From Saccharibacillus deserti (GTDB taxonomy: Bacteria > Bacillota > Bacilli > Paenibacillales > Paenibacillaceae): DNA of 64,000 nt. The stretch covers positions 434,001 through 498,000 of the forward strand of contig NZ_JABJVN010000002.1 in NCBI RefSeq assembly GCF_013618475.1. Reading direction: 5' to 3'. Below are positions 8,152 to 16,748 of this stretch, in pieces. The position numbers and the translations under genes were made by a program. Each line of letters begins with the position of its first letter. Within the stretch, counting starts at the first letter, position 1. A model generated the notes under the pieces. The model was not told the origin of the DNA. It did no database searches and saw nothing but the letters and a program-made list of their open reading frames with translations.

Positions 8152-9279
8152 ATGACGATCGTGTTTTTGAACCGGATGGAGATCGAACGGGAGCATGAGG
8201 TTGAAGCCGCGCAGGTATGGATTGAAGAAGAAGGCGGATTATGGGTTTGCGGCTGGAGCGAAGAAGACGTCCCGGAGCCGGCGCAGCGGGAGAACTGGTA
8301 CGAAGGAACGGTATGGAACGAGATGCTGGCCGTGTACCGGCATCGCCTGGCGATCAAACTGGCCGAAGGCTATCGTCCGGTAATCCGCGATACGTTTCAG
8401 GAATTTCTCGAATCGGGGCAGCGCGGCCGTTTTTCCCAGAAGCTGATCTGCTACAGCGAGCTGCATACGGATGAAGAATTATATAAGCGGATGGCCGCCT
8501 GGCGCAGGGTAAGAGCGACCGAAGAACATCGGGCGCCGTACTTGATCGCAACGAACCGGGCGCTGCGTCTGATCGTTGCGTTTCTTCCGCAGACGCTCGA
8601 CGAGCTGCGCGAGCTTCCGGGTATCGGAGAAAATACCGTTCAGCGCTACGGGGCGGCTCTGCTCGAGCATACCGAGGGAATCGGGCGTGCGCATACTTTT
8701 CCGCTGGATTGGGTAGAGAGACGACTGGACGAAGAAGAATTCGAAGAGTGGACCTACAAAGGCAAAGAACGCAAATTCAAACGGGAAGCCGAACGGGTCC
8801 GGGCCACGCGGCTGCTGCTCGAATCGTCCAAAGGCGGCGTTTCCTCCTTGACCCAAATCAGTCAGGGCAGCGGTCTGGACCGTAGGGAATTGATCGAGAT
8901 GATGGAATCGCTGGAGAAGAACGGCTACAATCTCGAAGCCGTGATCGAGCACGAACTTCAGATGATGCCGGAGGAACAGCGCCTGGCCGCCCTGCGGGCC
9001 TACACGGAACTGGGGGATTCCTTTCTTAAGCCCGTGCTGAAAAAAGTATACGGAGAAGAACCGCCGAGCGAGCCGGGACTGGACATTTTGTATGAACAGC
9101 TGCGTCTGCTGCGTATTCGTTATCGCCGGGAAGAGGAACGGAGAGAAGCCGAGGCGGCGATCCTGCCCGAAACGCCGGAAGTTTCGGAGCCGGCAGACGA
9201 GGCGCCTTCCCCGTCGCTGGTCATTGCTCCGCAAGCTTCCGCATCGTCCGGAAGAAAGCGCGGAACCCACGCAGGCTGA
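8152..9279 (+). CDS. HRDC domain-containing protein
   Basis: This 375 aa protein starts at ATG 8152; the longer frame to 8116 begins inside the terminator and has no ribosome site. Residues near 105-175 form an HRDC domain (LYKRMAAWRR, APYLIATNRALRLI, LRELPGIGENTVQRYG), the nucleic-acid-binding module of RecQ helicases and RNase D. A helix-turn-helix-like segment (SLTQISQGSGLDRRELIEMMESL) follows. There is no helicase or nuclease motif. The C-terminal 40 residues are low-complexity E/P/S-rich. It probably binds DNA or RNA; no partner is encoded next to it. Confidence 0.78.
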   Translation: MTIVFLNRMEIEREHEVEAAQVWIEEEGGLWVCGWSEEDVPEPAQRENWYEGTVWNEMLAVYRHRLAIKLAEGYRPVIRDTFQEFLESGQRGRFSQKLICYSELHTDEELYKRMAAWRRVRATEEHRAPYLIATNRALRLIVAFLPQTLDELRELPGIGENTVQRYGAALLEHTEGIGRAHTFPLDWVERRLDEEEFEEWTYKGKERKFKREAERVRATRLLLESSKGGVSSLTQISQGSGLDRRELIEMMESLEKNGYNLEAVIEHELQMMPEEQRLAALRAYTELGDSFLKPVLKKVYGEEPPSEPGLDILYEQLRLLRIRYRREEERREAEAAILPETPEVSEPADEAPSPSLVIAPQASASSGRKRGTHAG

Positions 9280-9356
9280 GCGGTCCGGTAGGCCGACTTC
9301 CAAGCAGCGAATAAAGCGCCGCAGAATTCGCGGGTGGGGATATCCCAAACGAATAG

Positions 9357-9403
9357 AAGGGCCGTTCGCCGCTCGGATCTCCGAAGCGCAAACCGCCCTT
9401 TTA
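9357..9403. terminator. Imperfect hairpin terminator between converging genes
   Basis: AAGGGC...GCCCTT arms with an inner TCGGA/TCCGA stem are followed by TTTTATTT. It lies between the HRDC gene and the end of corA on the other strand. Confidence 0.6.
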
Positions 9404-9442
9404 TTTGATTCGACAAACGGAATTCCCAAGACCGAACCTGCG

Positions 9443-10384
9443 TTACAGCCAACCTTTTTTGCGGAACAGAAGGTACATCGTAAATCCGAGCACGACCATC
9501 AGGGCGATAACCATCGGATAGCCGTACGTCCAATGCAGCTCCGGCATATGGTCGAAGTTCATCCCGTAAATGCCGGTGACCACGGTCAGCGGCATGAAGA
9601 TCGTCGTGATCACGGTAAATACTTTCATGATCTCGTTCGCGCGATTGGAAATACTGGACTGGTAGGCTTCCCGAAGGTTACCCATCAGATCGCGGTACGT
9701 ATCGAAAGCCTCGGAGACTTTGACCGTATTTTCGTAAATGTCGCTGAAATATTTCTGCAGTTCGTCGTCGATCAGTCGAAGATCTTTTTTGTTGAGAATA
9801 TTGATAACTTCGCGCTGCGGCACCAGTACTTTTTTGAGCCAGAGAATTTCCGCCCGCAGTCCGATGATATCGTTCAGATGGGTGCGTTTGGTATTCATCA
9901 GGATGTCTTCTTCCAGCTGTTCGATCTGGTCTTCGATCCGGTCGCCGACGGCGAAGAAGTTGTCGACGACGCGGTCGATCAGCAGATACATGAAGCGGTC
10001 GGGCGTATGGACTTCTTCTTCCCACATAATCGGCTTGACCGTGCGGAGTTCATGGATCTTCTGCCGGGTCACCGTAATGACGAAATGCCGGCCAAGGAAA
10101 ATGTTCAGGGCCCGCATAAAGATCTCTTCATTGTCGAAACGGATACTGTTGACGACGGTGAAGTAATGGTTCTCGTAAATTTCGATCTTCGGCCGCTGTT
10201 CTTCTTCGCCGAGCATATCCTCTACCGCCAGATCGTGCAGTCCGAATGTGAGCTGCAGCAGCGTCACGTCGTCCAGATCGGCATCGATCCAGTAAAAGCC
10301 TTCTTCGGGAGGGGTCAGGGTATCGGTCAGATTCTCATTTTCGATCAGCGTAAAAACGCCGTATTTGACATGCCGGATTTTCAT
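9443..10384 (-). CDS. corA: CorA-family Mg2+/Co2+ transporter
   Basis: This 313 aa protein has a large soluble N-terminal domain and two C-terminal membrane helices (about residues 250-275 and 285-308) joined by the YGMN signature of CorA selectivity filters (GIYGMNFDHMPE). CorA pentamers admit Mg2+ down the membrane potential. ATG at 10384 is preferred over the in-frame TTG at 10393 because AAGGAG is 9 bp before the ATG but touches the TTG. A sigma-A promoter and a structured leader of about 290 nt lie upstream on the minus strand, suggesting metal-sensing control. Confidence 0.93.
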   Translation of the reverse strand: MKIRHVKYGVFTLIENENLTDTLTPPEEGFYWIDADLDDVTLLQLTFGLHDLAVEDMLGEEEQRPKIEIYENHYFTVVNSIRFDNEEIFMRALNIFLGRHFVITVTRQKIHELRTVKPIMWEEEVHTPDRFMYLLIDRVVDNFFAVGDRIEDQIEQLEEDILMNTKRTHLNDIIGLRAEILWLKKVLVPQREVINILNKKDLRLIDDELQKYFSDIYENTVKVSEAFDTYRDLMGNLREAYQSSISNRANEIMKVFTVITTIFMPLTVVTGIYGMNFDHMPELHWTYGYPMVIALMVVLGFTMYLLFRKKGWL

Positions 10385-10455
10385 GCGGTTCAACTCCTTC
10401 GAAATGGGACGATTGCTCGTCTTGAAATAGTCTCGAATTTGCGGGAGAGCGCAGG

Positions 10456-10679
10456 AAAAAACAGGCCGTCGCCGGAACGGGCGTCGCCTTAAACGGTTGA
10501 ACGGCAGTTCAGCCCTTAAGGCGGCGGCCGGTCAGTGAACTTCCATACATGGAGGTAGTGACGCCGGTCGGCCGTTTTTTCGGTTGTCGGATGCATGCTG
10601 CGTTCTCTTACGCTTGGGCCTCGGGTCGCCGTCCATCTGAAAGTCACCTCTTATTTTCAAATTGTTTTCATAAAACCCT
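10456..10679 (-). promoter_or_regulatory. Structured 5' leader of corA, candidate riboswitch/attenuator
   Basis: Read on the minus strand from about 10679 downwards, the leader contains a first domain closed by GGTGAC/GTCACTACC-type pairing, then CGCCTTAA (10523-10516) that pairs perfectly with TTAAGGCG (10492-10485). The latter bases also form the 5' arm of a GC-rich hairpin (10489-10463) followed by a run of six T residues (10461-10456). The two folds exclude each other, the layout of a transcription-control riboswitch. It does not match the M-box (ykoK) or yybP-ykoY sequences as I know them. The class is unidentified. Confidence 0.55.
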
Positions 10680-10684
10680 CGTTA

Positions 10685-10713
10685 AGTATACCCTGCGCCA
10701 CAAGGCCTTTCAA
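10685..10713 (-). promoter_or_regulatory. Sigma-A promoter of corA
   Basis: On the minus strand TTGAAA (10713-10708) and TATACT (10690-10685) are 17 bp apart. It places transcription start near 10679, about 295 nt before the corA start codon. Confidence 0.8.
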
Positions 10714-10805
10714 GGGCTTGTTTGTGACCGGTTATGCTTACGTTATCGGCTTGGCAGGAACCAAACCGTAGATGAAGAAAAAGGCGCTCCCCTGCAAACT
10801 GCTTC

Positions 10806-10833
10806 TTGCTTGAATACACAAAATGTGTATAAT
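10806..10833 (+). promoter_or_regulatory. Promoter of the metA-metI-metC operon
   Basis: TTGCTT (10806-10811) and TATAAT (10828-10833) with 16 bp between them lie about 85 bp upstream of the SAM riboswitch. Confidence 0.7.
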
Positions 10834-10919
10834 AAATCTAAAGTTATCCCGGCGAAACCATCGGGATTTCGACAACCGAATACTTCGGCCGGCGCGCAAA
10901 ATCCGGTTGAACAGTGGAA

Positions 10920-11079
10920 TCTTATCAAGAGCAGGTGGAGGGACTAGCCCGATGAAACCCGGCAACCGGCGACTATGTCGTACGGTGCTAATTCTTGCAA
11001 GTTACCGAGCAATCCGAAACGAAACAGGCAAGTCGGCCCGTTTCGCTAGGACGCACCGGCAACTTGGCAGATGAGAGAG
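10920..11079 (+). promoter_or_regulatory. SAM-I (S-box) riboswitch
   Basis: The conserved S-box blocks are all present in order: CTTATCAAGAG, GGTGGAGGGACT, GCCCGATGAAACCCGGCAACC, GGTGCTAATTCTTGCA, and the closing GGCAGATGAGAG. The RNA binds S-adenosylmethionine; when bound, the downstream terminator forms and the methionine genes are switched off. Confidence 0.97.
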
Positions 11080-11096
11080 GAGCTAGCTTTGTATAG

Positions 11097-11129
11097 ACCT
11101 TTCTCGGCCTGCCCGGAAAGGTTTTTTTT
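11097..11129 (+). terminator. SAM riboswitch expression-platform terminator
   Basis: ACCTTTC (11097-11103) and GAAAGGT (11116-11122) form a stem with further GC pairing inside and end in eight T residues. It lies about 90 bp before the metA start codon. Confidence 0.9.
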
Positions 11130-11219
11130 GTACCCATTTGTACAGAAAAATCCTTTCCGGCTGCCGAATGCTCGATAGATCGACATCAACGTCCAAACGA
11201 AAAAAGGAGTGAATGCGAA

Positions 11220-12164
11220 GTGCCGATTAAAGTGCCCGACAATCTGCCCGCCATGGAAGTACTGCTTAAGGAAAATATTTTCGTGATGGACGAAAGCCGG
11301 GCGTACAGCCAGGATATCCGTCCGCTGCGCATCGCCATTTTGAACCTGATGCCGACCAAGGAAACGACCGAAACGCAGCTGCTGCGCTTGATCGGCAACA
11401 CGCCGCTGCAGGTGGATGTCGTTCTGCTGTACCCAAGTTCGCATACGTCCAAGAACACATCCGAAGAATACCTGAATACTTTTTACAAAACGTTCGACGA
11501 AATCAAGCACAAACGGTTCGACGGCATGATCATTACCGGAGCGCCGGTCGAGCAGCTGGAATTTGAACAGGTGAGCTACTGGGAAGAGATTCGCCAGATC
11601 TTCGAATGGTCCAAACAAAATGTCACCTCGACCCTGCATATCTGTTGGGCTTCCCAGGCGGGGTTGTACCATCATTTCGGAGTCAGCAAGATTCCGCTGG
11701 CGGACAAGTGTTTCGGCGTATTCCCGCATACCATGAACAAGAGCAACGTGCAGCTGCTGCGCGGGTTCGACGAATGTTTCTTCGTTCCCCATTCCCGTCA
11801 CACCGATGTGCAGCGCGAAGATATTTTGCGCAGTCCGGAGCTTGAGATTCTCGCCGAATCGGAAGAAGCGGGCGTCTACCTGGTGGCAACCAAAGACGGC
11901 AAGCAGATCTTCGCTACGGGTCACTCCGAATATGATCCGCTGTCGCTCAAGTGGGAATATGACCGCGATATTGCCAAAGGCATGGACGTCCCGGTTCCCA
12001 AAAATTATTTTCCCAACGACGACCCGACCCGCAAGCCGCTGTCTTCGTGGAGAGCGCACGCCAATCTGCTGTTCTCGAACTGGCTGAACTATTACGTGTA
12101 CCAGGAAACGCCGTTCGATCAGGTCAAGGAATCGGAATTCAGCGACTATGGAGCCGGCATCTGA
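11220..12164 (+). CDS. metA: Homoserine O-acetyltransferase
   Basis: This 314 aa MetA-type acyltransferase begins at GTG 11220. The catalytic Cys142 lies in [16 protein letters not shown], and His235 and Glu237 in GHSEYD. Residue 111 is glutamate (APVEQLEF); in this family Glu111 favours acetyl-CoA and Gly111 succinyl-CoA, so O-acetylhomoserine is the expected product. This activates homoserine for methionine synthesis in the cytoplasm. Control is through the SAM riboswitch and terminator just upstream. The metI gene follows 136 bp later. Confidence 0.95.
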   Translation: MPIKVPDNLPAMEVLLKENIFVMDESRAYSQDIRPLRIAILNLMPTKETTETQLLRLIGNTPLQVDVVLLYPSSHTSKNTSEEYLNTFYKTFDEIKHKRFDGMIITGAPVEQLEFEQVSYWEEIRQIFEWSKQNVTSTLHICWASQAGLYHHFGVSKIPLADKCFGVFPHTMNKSNVQLLRGFDECFFVPHSRHTDVQREDILRSPELEILAESEEAGVYLVATKDGKQIFATGHSEYDPLSLKWEYDRDIAKGMDVPVPKNYFPNDDPTRKPLSSWRAHANLLFSNWLNYYVYQETPFDQVKESEFSDYGAGI

Positions 12165-12300
12165 AGGTCGGGGCGGAGCTTGCGAAGAGCCGCCCGCGGC
12201 GTCTGCCGCCTTCTTTCCATACGCCCGGAATTCAGGAATGTGCAGCATCGAAGCGTCAATCGAATCACTTAATCCAAGCTCTCATCCAGGAGGAATAGAC

Positions 12301-13485
12301 ATGACAGACGATAGACAGCTCAAGATCGAAAGCGCATTGGCGCAGATCGGTTCGCTTGAAGATCCGCATACGGGGGGAGTCACGTTCCCGATTTACCATT
12401 CGACCGCGTACCGCCATCCGGGGCTCGGGCAGAGTACGGGCTTCGACTATACCCGGACCAAGAATCCGACCCGCGCCGTGCTCGAAGAAGCTTCGGCCAA
12501 GCTGGAAGGGGGCGACGCCGCTTTTGCCTGCAGCTCCGGCATGGCCGCGCTGCAGACGGTGTTTGCGCTCTTCGGCCAGGGCGACCATCTGATCGTCTCG
12601 CTTGATCTGTACGGCGGCACCTATCGCCTGCTGGAGCGCGTGCTGTCCCGATTCGGCGTTACGGCTTCGTACGTCGATACGAACGACCTCGAAGGGATCG
12701 AGCGGCTGCGCACGCCGAATACCAAAGCGGTGTTCATCGAGACCCCGACCAATCCGCTGATGATGGTTACCGACATCCAAGCGGTCACCGGCTGGGCGAA
12801 ACCGCACGGGATTCTGACGATCGTCGACAACACGCTGCTGACTCCGTTTTTCCAGCGTCCGATCGAACTCGGTGCCGATATTGTCGTGCACAGCGCGACC
12901 AAATATCTGGGCGGACACAACGATGTACTTGCCGGATTGATCGTTACGAAGGGCAAAGAGCTGTCCGAAGAAATGTTCTTCCTGCACAACTCGATCGGAG
13001 CGGTACTAAGTCCTTCCGATTCCTATCAATTGATGCGCGGGATGAAAACGCTGGCGCTGCGGATGGAGCGGCATGAGAGCAATGCGCTGACGCTGGCGCG
13101 CTTCCTGCAGCAGCATCCGCAGATCGAAGCCGTCTACCATCCGGGCCTGCCGGAGCATCCGGGACACGATGTGCAGAACCGGCAGTCGAGCGGCAATACG
13201 GGGATCTTCTCGTTCAAAGTCAAAGACGCCCGCTGGATCGATCCGATTCTGCGCCATATCCGGCTGATCGCGTTCGCGGAAAGCTTGGGCGGCGTCGAGT
13301 CGTTGATGACGTACCCGGCGATTCAGACGCATGCGGACATTCCGCAGGAGATTCGCGACGCGATCGGCGTGGACGACAAGCTGCTGCGTTTCTCGGTCGG
13401 TATCGAGCATATCGATGATCTGATTGCGGATCTGGACGGGGCCCTGCAAGCGGCATTCCGCCAGACGGAAGGAGCGGAGGCTTAA
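12301..13485 (+). CDS. metI: Cystathionine gamma-synthase / O-acetylhomoserine thiolyase
   Basis: This 394 aa PLP enzyme of the Cys/Met metabolism family starts at ATG 12301 after AGGAGG; the frame's extension into the metA spacer has no ribosome site. The cofactor lysine is in HSATKYLGGHND, and FDYTRTKNPTR and ASGM-like CSSGMAALQ are family motifs. It condenses O-acetylhomoserine with cysteine to cystathionine, or with sulfide to homocysteine. It is followed by metC with a 1 bp gap, the same order as B. subtilis metI-metC. Confidence 0.93.
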   Translation: MTDDRQLKIESALAQIGSLEDPHTGGVTFPIYHSTAYRHPGLGQSTGFDYTRTKNPTRAVLEEASAKLEGGDAAFACSSGMAALQTVFALFGQGDHLIVSLDLYGGTYRLLERVLSRFGVTASYVDTNDLEGIERLRTPNTKAVFIETPTNPLMMVTDIQAVTGWAKPHGILTIVDNTLLTPFFQRPIELGADIVVHSATKYLGGHNDVLAGLIVTKGKELSEEMFFLHNSIGAVLSPSDSYQLMRGMKTLALRMERHESNALTLARFLQQHPQIEAVYHPGLPEHPGHDVQNRQSSGNTGIFSFKVKDARWIDPILRHIRLIAFAESLGGVESLMTYPAIQTHADIPQEIRDAIGVDDKLLRFSVGIEHIDDLIADLDGALQAAFRQTEGAEA

Positions 13486-13486
13486 C

Positions 13487-14779
13487 ATGACGAGCGCCCA
13501 TAACGAAAATAACGAGCACAGCGGCGGCGAAACTCTGGAGACCGGCACGGAAAAAACGGCCCAACCGCAGGGGCGAACACCGGAGCAGGCAGCGCCCCGG
13601 CAGTTGCAGACTCCCGAAGAAGCGGCCCAAGCGCTCAAGAATCGCCATTTCGATACCAAGCTGATCCATTTCGGCGCGGAGATCGATCCGGCGACCGGCG
13701 CGTCCAGCGTGCCGATCTACCAGGCGTCGACCTTCCACCATTTCGATATTTACAACCCGCCGCAGTACGATTACAGCCGTTCCGGCAGTCCGACCCGGCA
13801 GGCGCTCGAAGATTATATCTCGCTGCTGGAAGGCGGAGCCGGCGGTTATGCGTTCGCATCCGGTATGGCGGCGATTTCGGCGGCGCTGATGATTTTCTCG
13901 GCCGGCGATCACCTGATCGTCACGGAAGACGTTTACGGCGGGACATACCGGCTGCTGACGACGATCTTGAGCCGGATGAACATCGAGACGACGTTCGTCG
14001 ATATGACCGATCTCGCGCAGATCAAAGCGGCGCTGCGTCCGAATACCAAAGGCGTCTATATGGAGACTCCGTCCAATCCGACCCTCAAGATTACCGATAT
14101 GGGCGCGGTAGCGGAGTGGGCCCAAGCGCACAATCTGTTGACGCTGGTCGACAATACATTCATGACGCCGTATTACCAGCGCCCGATCGAGCAGGGAGTC
14201 GATATCGTGCTGCACAGCGCAACCAAGTTCCTCGGCGGGCACAGCGACGTACTGGCGGGGCTTGCGGTAGCGCGCACGCCGGAGCTGGCCGCACAGCTCA
14301 AGAAGCTGCAAAACGGACTTGGCACGGTACTTGGTCCGCAGGACAGCTGGCTGCTGATCCGCGGCATGAAGACGCTTGGAGCGCGTATGGAGCGAAGCGA
14401 AACGAGTGCCCGCAGATTGGCGCAGTGGCTGTCGGAACGCGAAGACATCGCGGCCGTTTATTATCCCGGGCTGCCCGGGCATCCGGGACGCGAAATCCAG
14501 GAAAAACAGTCCACGGGCTACGGCGCGGTGGTCTCGTTTGATGCCGGTTCCGAAGAGCGGGCCAAACGTCTGCTGAGCCGGGTAAAGCTGCCGCTTGTGG
14601 CGGTCAGTCTGGGAGCGGTGGAGAGCATTTTGTCGTATCCGCCGATGATGTCGCATGCGGCGATGCCGCGCGAAATTCGTCTGGAACGGGGAATTGCCGA
14701 CGGTCTGCTGCGCTTTTCGGTCGGTCTGGAGAATATCGACGACCTGATCGCCGATCTGCAGCAGGCTTTGGCCGATTAA
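13487..14779 (+). CDS. metC: Cystathionine beta-lyase with N-terminal extension
   Basis: This 430 aa PLP enzyme cleaves cystathionine to homocysteine, pyruvate and ammonia. The PLP lysine is in HSATKFLGGHSD; YDYSRSGSPTRQ and FASGMAAIS are family motifs. GGAGCGGAGG lies 7 bp before the ATG. The catalytic part starts near residue 50 (NRHFDTKLIHFG); the first roughly 50 residues are a Q/E/A/T-rich hydrophilic stretch absent from usual 390 aa homologues. The operon ends here, but I see no strong terminator directly after it. Confidence 0.92.
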   Translation: MTSAHNENNEHSGGETLETGTEKTAQPQGRTPEQAAPRQLQTPEEAAQALKNRHFDTKLIHFGAEIDPATGASSVPIYQASTFHHFDIYNPPQYDYSRSGSPTRQALEDYISLLEGGAGGYAFASGMAAISAALMIFSAGDHLIVTEDVYGGTYRLLTTILSRMNIETTFVDMTDLAQIKAALRPNTKGVYMETPSNPTLKITDMGAVAEWAQAHNLLTLVDNTFMTPYYQRPIEQGVDIVLHSATKFLGGHSDVLAGLAVARTPELAAQLKKLQNGLGTVLGPQDSWLLIRGMKTLGARMERSETSARRLAQWLSEREDIAAVYYPGLPGHPGREIQEKQSTGYGAVVSFDAGSEERAKRLLSRVKLPLVAVSLGAVESILSYPPMMSHAAMPREIRLERGIADGLLRFSVGLENIDDLIADLQQALAD

Positions 14780-14862
14780 CTTTCTTCCGGTAAAGGGAGC
14801 AATCTTTTTTTTCGATACAATGGGATGGCAGGTACGTGCCTTGAAAGAAAAGGGGAAACAAG

Positions 14863-15225
14863 ATGGAATGGGTGGCCAATATTCTGGTCGCGCTGATCGC
14901 GCTGCTGCACGTGTACATTCTGGTACTGGAAATGTTCATGTGGAACAAACCGAGAGGAATGAAAGCCTTCGGTTTGGAACGGAAGTTCGCCGACGCGACG
15001 TTGTCGCTGGCAGGCAATCAAGGATTGTATAACGGATTTCTGGCTGCGGGCCTGGTTTTCGGCCTTCTCTATCCGAACGCGGAAGCGGCTGCGCATATCC
15101 AGATCTTCTTCTTGGTCTGTGTGATGATCGCCGGTATTTACGGAGCAGCGACAGCCAAGTTCAAGATTCTGTTTATCCAGACGATTCCGGCTTTGATCGC
15201 GTTGATTGCCGTACTGATCGCCTGA
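14863..15225 (+). CDS. DUF1304 family small membrane protein
   Basis: This 120 aa protein has four hydrophobic segments (about residues 4-24, 50-70, 77-96 and 100-119). WNKPRGMKAFGL after the first helix and LAGNQGLYNGFLAAGL are typical of DUF1304 (YqjF-type) proteins. AAAGGGGAAA precedes the ATG. The function of the family is unknown. It follows metC by 83 bp in the same direction and may be read through from the methionine operon; its own promoter is not evident beyond a TACAAT at 14816-14821. Confidence 0.85.
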   Translation: MEWVANILVALIALLHVYILVLEMFMWNKPRGMKAFGLERKFADATLSLAGNQGLYNGFLAAGLVFGLLYPNAEAAAHIQIFFLVCVMIAGIYGAATAKFKILFIQTIPALIALIAVLIA

Positions 15226-15298
15226 CCGACGTTCTCCGGATTCTTCTTGGTAACGGAGCAAGCCAGCAGTGTCCTGCATACAGATGCGGCGCCGGAAG

Positions 15299-15328
15299 AC
15301 CGATTCGCTTTGGCGGATCGGTTTTTTT
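15299..15328 (+). terminator. Terminator after the DUF1304 gene
   Basis: ACCGATTCGC (15299-15308) pairs with GCGGATCGGT (15313-15322), followed by seven T residues. Confidence 0.85.
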
Positions 15329-15506
15329 GCGGTTTGAAGGCGGCAGTTCGCGACAAACATTTTCTTCTCATTTGAAATATGGTAGGATAAACTGTATTGC
15401 AATGCTTGTTACAATTTTAAATTTTTAGAATAAAGATTTAAAGTCAAGACCGACCGGATACGACTGGCTTCATTTGAACCTATTTTCACAAAGGAGGCTG
15501 CATGAA

Positions 15507-16643
15507 ATGAGTGCGGTTGACAAAATACTGGATAAAGCTTTAAACGGAGGACGTCTCGATGTCGAAGACACGATCGCCCTGTACGAGTCGAACGAAATCG
15601 AGAAAATGGGTCACGCCGCCAACGAGCTGATGATTCGCAAAAATCCCGATCCGATCACGACGTTCGTGATTGGGCGCAACGTAAATTATACGAACGTGTG
15701 CGACGTTTTTTGCCGTTTCTGCGCGTTTTACCGCCGTCCGGGTTCGCCCGAAGGCTACGTGCTTCCCGATGAAGTGATCCTGCAAAAAATTCAGGAAACC
15801 GAAGACGTAGGCGGTACGGAAATCTTGATGCAGGGCGGGGTCAACCCGGATCTGCCGTTCGAATATTATCTGAACATCCTGCGCAAGATCAAGGAGCATT
15901 TCCCGAACGTGACCATGCACTCGTTCTCTCCCGCGGAGATCATGAAGATGCAGAAGCTGTCGGGGATGTCGATGGAAGACACCATCCGCGCGATCCACGA
16001 AGCGGGACTCGACTCCCTGCCGGGCGGAGGCGGCGAGATTCTCGACGACCGGACCCGCCGCAAGATCAGCCGTCTCAAAGGTTCGTGGCGCGACTGGATG
16101 GACGTCATGCAGACGGCGCACAAAGTCGGCATGAACACGACCGCGACGATGGTGATCGGCTTCGGCGAATCGTACGAAGAACGCGCGCTGCATATGATGA
16201 GAGTCCGTGAAGCCCAGGACGAGTGCATGCGCAACGGATATGATTCCGAAGGATTCTTGGCCTATATCTCGTGGACGTTCCAGCCGGACAACACGAACAT
16301 GAAAGTCGAGAAGCAGACTCCGGAGCAGTATTTGCAGAACGTGGCGATCAGCCGCATCGTACTCGACAACATCAAACATTTCCAATCGTCGTGGGTCACC
16401 ATGGGACCGGAAGTGGGCAAGATGTCGCTGAGTTACGGCTGCGACGATTTCGGCAGTACGATGATGGAAGAAAACGTCGTATCGGCCGCGGGCACGACCC
16501 ACAAAGTCAATATCGAACAGACCCTGGATATTATCCGCGCCGCGGGCAAGATTCCGGCCCAGCGCGATACCAAATATAACCTGCTCAAAGTGTTCGACGA
16601 CGAAAGCTACAAGATCCAGCGCGACTTTATCATGCAGAACTAA
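15507..16643 (+). CDS. mqnC: Cyclic dehypoxanthinyl futalosine synthase (radical SAM)
   Basis: This 378 aa protein has the radical-SAM motif CxxxCxxC at Cys65, Cys69 and Cys72 (TNVCDVFCRFCAFYRR) and the MqnC segments GGTEILMQGGVNP and SLPGGGGEIL. The enzyme cyclises dehypoxanthine futalosine in the futalosine route to menaquinone. AAGGAGG lies upstream; an overlapping ATGAAATGA creates a two-codon mini-frame 5 bp before the true ATG at 15507. No other mqn gene is in the window. The gene has its own downstream terminator. Confidence 0.93.
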   Translation: MSAVDKILDKALNGGRLDVEDTIALYESNEIEKMGHAANELMIRKNPDPITTFVIGRNVNYTNVCDVFCRFCAFYRRPGSPEGYVLPDEVILQKIQETEDVGGTEILMQGGVNPDLPFEYYLNILRKIKEHFPNVTMHSFSPAEIMKMQKLSGMSMEDTIRAIHEAGLDSLPGGGGEILDDRTRRKISRLKGSWRDWMDVMQTAHKVGMNTTATMVIGFGESYEERALHMMRVREAQDECMRNGYDSEGFLAYISWTFQPDNTNMKVEKQTPEQYLQNVAISRIVLDNIKHFQSSWVTMGPEVGKMSLSYGCDDFGSTMMEENVVSAAGTTHKVNIEQTLDIIRAAGKIPAQRDTKYNLLKVFDDESYKIQRDFIMQN

Positions 16644-16681
16644 ACGTCCGGCGAGATTCCGGCGTGAGCGCTTCAAATCAA

Positions 16682-16739
16682 ACGCCCCTCCGTTCAAACG
16701 GCTGCCCGAAAAGGGACCGAAGAATGGAGGGGCGTTTTT
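16682..16739. terminator. Terminator between mqnC and the iron-transport operon
   Basis: ACGCCCCTCC (16682-16691) pairs with GGAGGGGCGT (16726-16735), followed by five T residues on the plus strand. The genes on both sides converge on it. Confidence 0.8.
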
Positions 16740-16748
16740 GCCGTTTTT

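Noticed and set aside
10549-10947. 132 aa open frame on the plus strand
   Set aside because: It runs through the corA leader, its promoter, and the met operon promoter and has no ribosome site or recognisable protein.
15502-15510. ATGAAATGA mini-frame just before mqnC
   Set aside because: A two-codon frame overlapping the start could be a regulatory leader, but there is no supporting evidence and such overlaps occur by chance.
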